Below, piece by piece: positions 62,673-64,000 of a DNA stretch of 64,000 bases. Below the pieces are notes generated by a model. The model saw only the letters and a list, made by a program, of their open reading frames with translations. It was not told where the DNA came from and did no database searches. The stretch comes from Prostheceraeus crozeri (taxonomy: Eukaryota; Platyhelminthes; Polycladida; Euryleptidae). The translations under genes were made by a program, and so were the position numbers. The stretch's first letter is position 1, and every line of letters begins with the position of its first letter. The stretch is from contig CAJQUW010011501.1 of NCBI GenBank assembly GCA_907163375.1, forward strand, positions 248,001 to 312,000. The letters run 5' to 3'.

Positions 62673-63128
62673 TTAGAAGTTATAGCAGCGTCGTCGTTTA
62701 GCGCCTGATGAATGATTAGAGCCTCTGCGACGTTTGCGTGAATGCCTTTTGACTGAAGATCGCACCTTACCAGCTCCGCGATGTTTCCTCCTTCCTTTAT
62801 TCATTCGTTTAGGTGATTTCTTTCCTTGAGTAACACCAGCAATGGTCTGCTTCAATGTTTTTAAACCGCGTTCCTTCCCACGATTCAACAAACTGCTCTT
62901 AAAACTTCTACCTCTGGAAAGATCACTAGCAACATCACCAGCAAAGCCAACGGCATTACTTAAAACATTTCGTTTTAAAGATCTACCGACATTGGATATG
63001 AGAGGTGCTACAACAGATTTCAGTGCACCAAGTATGCTACCTCCACGTTGGCGGCGAGCACCGATGTACATTTGTCCTCCGCCACTTACATAGGAGGGTC
63101 GTGAATAAAATGAGGCAGTTGGATTCAT
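62673..63128 (-). CDS. Basic core-type protein, element 2
   Basis: 151 residues. RRQRGGSILGALKSVVAPLI near residues 25-45, a hydrophobic/amphipathic helix, then a very basic C-terminus with KKSPKRMNKGRRKHRGAG and RHSRKRRRGSNHSSGAKRRR. It resembles the element 1 RGG protein (39296-39568) in its first part and the 24049-24636 protein in its basic tail. Likely packs DNA in the particle. A motif ATGCAAAGTTG lies 26 bp upstream. Confidence 0.65.
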   Translation of the reverse strand: MNPTASFYSRPSYVSGGGQMYIGARRQRGGSILGALKSVVAPLISNVGRSLKRNVLSNAVGFAGDVASDLSRGRSFKSSLLNRGKERGLKTLKQTIAGVTQGKKSPKRMNKGRRKHRGAGKVRSSVKRHSRKRRRGSNHSSGAKRRRCYNF

Positions 63129-63169
63129 AGCTCAAACCCTAAACATTGTTAGTTACAACTTTGCATGAA

Positions 63170-64000
63170 TCACTGTCGATCACTTAGATGAAAGATGTCG
63201 GCACGACGCATCCAAGAGTTCATACTTGAAGGATAACCAGTCCATTTAACAAGACACCATTCTTCACCTTGCCGTTTTTTACATCGAATGATTTTCTCTA
63301 CCAAATATGCTTCACTTTCAGTGACTACCTCAATCTCATCGCGGTAAAAGCTACCCTCAATTTCTTCATTATCGTAATCTTTCAACTTGTAGGTGGTCGG
63401 AGAGTCTTTTTGATTAATCCTTGATACTGTAAATACCTCCTCTGTCCAATTCGGGAGGTACCCTTTAGCAAAAACACTTTTCACTTTTGAGATACGAACT
63501 TTATCGCCAATTTTCACATCACTTTTCACATGAGTGCGTTTACGTTGGAATGATTCGCGAACTTTATCTACATTGTCAGCATTTACATCTGCTGGTCTGA
63601 GTCCAATAGAACGATGGATAGAGTGATTGTAGGCATGGAGTGTATCTTGTAGAACCTTTGTCCAATTTTGTGTCAAGTTGGCAGTAAAATGTCGCCACAA
63701 GCGATTTTTTAATGTGCGATTAAAACGTTCAACGAGTGCAGCTTTATAAGCGCTCTTTACACTAAACAACTCAATGTCATGCCTCTCAAATAATCTTGTC
63801 ACATGCTGATTTTCAAACTCTTTTCCTTGATCACTCTGAATTCTTTTTGGAATGCGACCTTCTCGAAAAATTGTTTGGAATGCTTTTGCTACTCCTTTCC
63901 CTTCTTTAGTTTTTAAAGGTTGAGCCCACGCATAACGCGAGAAAATATCAATGACGGTTAAAATAAAATTATTGCCCGAGTTATGTTTTGAAATGGAGGC
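63170..64000 (-). CDS. Retroviral-type integrase with chromodomain, element 2 (cut by window edge)
   Basis: The frame is open from 63170 to the right edge, so the N-terminus lies outside. Visible: VIDIFSRYAW, second catalytic Asp in IQSDQGKEFEN, catalytic Glu in AALVERFNRTLK, then the C-terminal region with VGDKVRISK-like SH3-type segment and chromodomain YLVEKIIRCKKRQGEEWCLV / WTGYPSSMNSWM. The first catalytic Asp is beyond the edge. No stop in the visible part, unlike element 1. Confidence 0.88.
   Translation of the reverse strand, partial: ASISKHNSGNNFILTVIDIFSRYAWAQPLKTKEGKGVAKAFQTIFREGRIPKRIQSDQGKEFENQHVTRLFERHDIELFSVKSAYKAALVERFNRTLKNRLWRHFTANLTQNWTKVLQDTLHAYNHSIHRSIGLRPADVNADNVDKVRESFQRKRTHVKSDVKIGDKVRISKVKSVFAKGYLPNWTEEVFTVSRINQKDSPTTYKLKDYDNEEIEGSFYRDEIEVVTESEAYLVEKIIRCKKRQGEEWCLVKWTGYPSSMNSWMRRADIFHLSDRQ

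Larger units (their letters stand above)
46500..64000. mobile_element. Polinton-like element 2, partial (right end outside window)
   Basis: A second element with its own PolB, two penton-like proteins, TBP-like and PC4-like factors, protease, capsid protein, core protein and integrase, in a gene order different from element 1. The left boundary is not certain: GC-tract repeats start about 46530 and lead into a TATATAAG promoter at 48138, so the repeats may be a long TIR. The packaging ATPase and right terminus must lie beyond 64000. PolB, protease, capsid and core genes are intact; TBP-like and both penton-like genes carry one break each. Confidence 0.8.

Overview
This is animal nuclear DNA, probably from an aquatic invertebrate; the species cannot be read from the sequence. 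Evidence: a multi-exon host gene with GT-AG introns, remnants of several eukaryotic transposon classes (LINE, Penelope-like, SINE, hAT, foldback elements), and two large Polinton/Maverick (adintovirus-like) DNA elements that fill most of the right three quarters.

Layout. 1-2659: host non-coding DNA with little recognisable. 2660-15871 (+): the last eight exons of a host gene for an IQ-motif, coiled-coil protein. All exon phases fit. Its introns hold an imperfect palindrome, a long-TIR foldback element, a decayed LINE, a Penelope GIY-YIG fragment, a SINE piece and hairpins. 16511-41567: a complete Polinton (element 1), 25,045 bp, with a 6-bp target duplication AATGCT and 257-bp terminal inverted repeats (TIRs) differing at one observed position. 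41568-46400: host spacer, a decayed hAT transposase and a second transposase fragment. About 46500-64000: a second, different Polinton-like element (element 2). It has GC-tract tandem repeats, a spliced coiled-coil gene, seven copies of a 206-bp repeat, a spliced PolB and a virion gene block. It runs off the right edge inside the integrase.

Element 1 carries protein-primed-type DNA polymerase B, a TBP-like protein, an IAP-type UBA/RING protein, adenain-like protease, double-jelly-roll capsid protein, basic core-type proteins, two penton-like proteins, chromodomain integrase, packaging ATPase, a probable DEDDh exonuclease, paralogous zinc-finger proteins and several unrecognised proteins. PolB, capsid, long penton, integrase, exonuclease and one zinc-finger reading frame are each broken by a stop or frameshift, yet the ends are almost identical.

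Most interesting signals: (a) both elements encode a two-repeat TATA-binding-protein-like factor, and element 2 also has two tandem PC4-like proteins; (b) element 1 has two promoter classes. Replication-type genes have TATATAAG boxes 35-40 bp before the ATG, two of them placed in the TIRs so that each end fires inward. Virion-type genes instead have a TARGTWAT-like motif, usually overlapping the upstream stop codon, a near-constant 21-31 bp before the ATG. Together these suggest an element-encoded transcription-initiation system with an early/late switch. That is an inference, but it can be tested by transcript 5'-end mapping and structure prediction.
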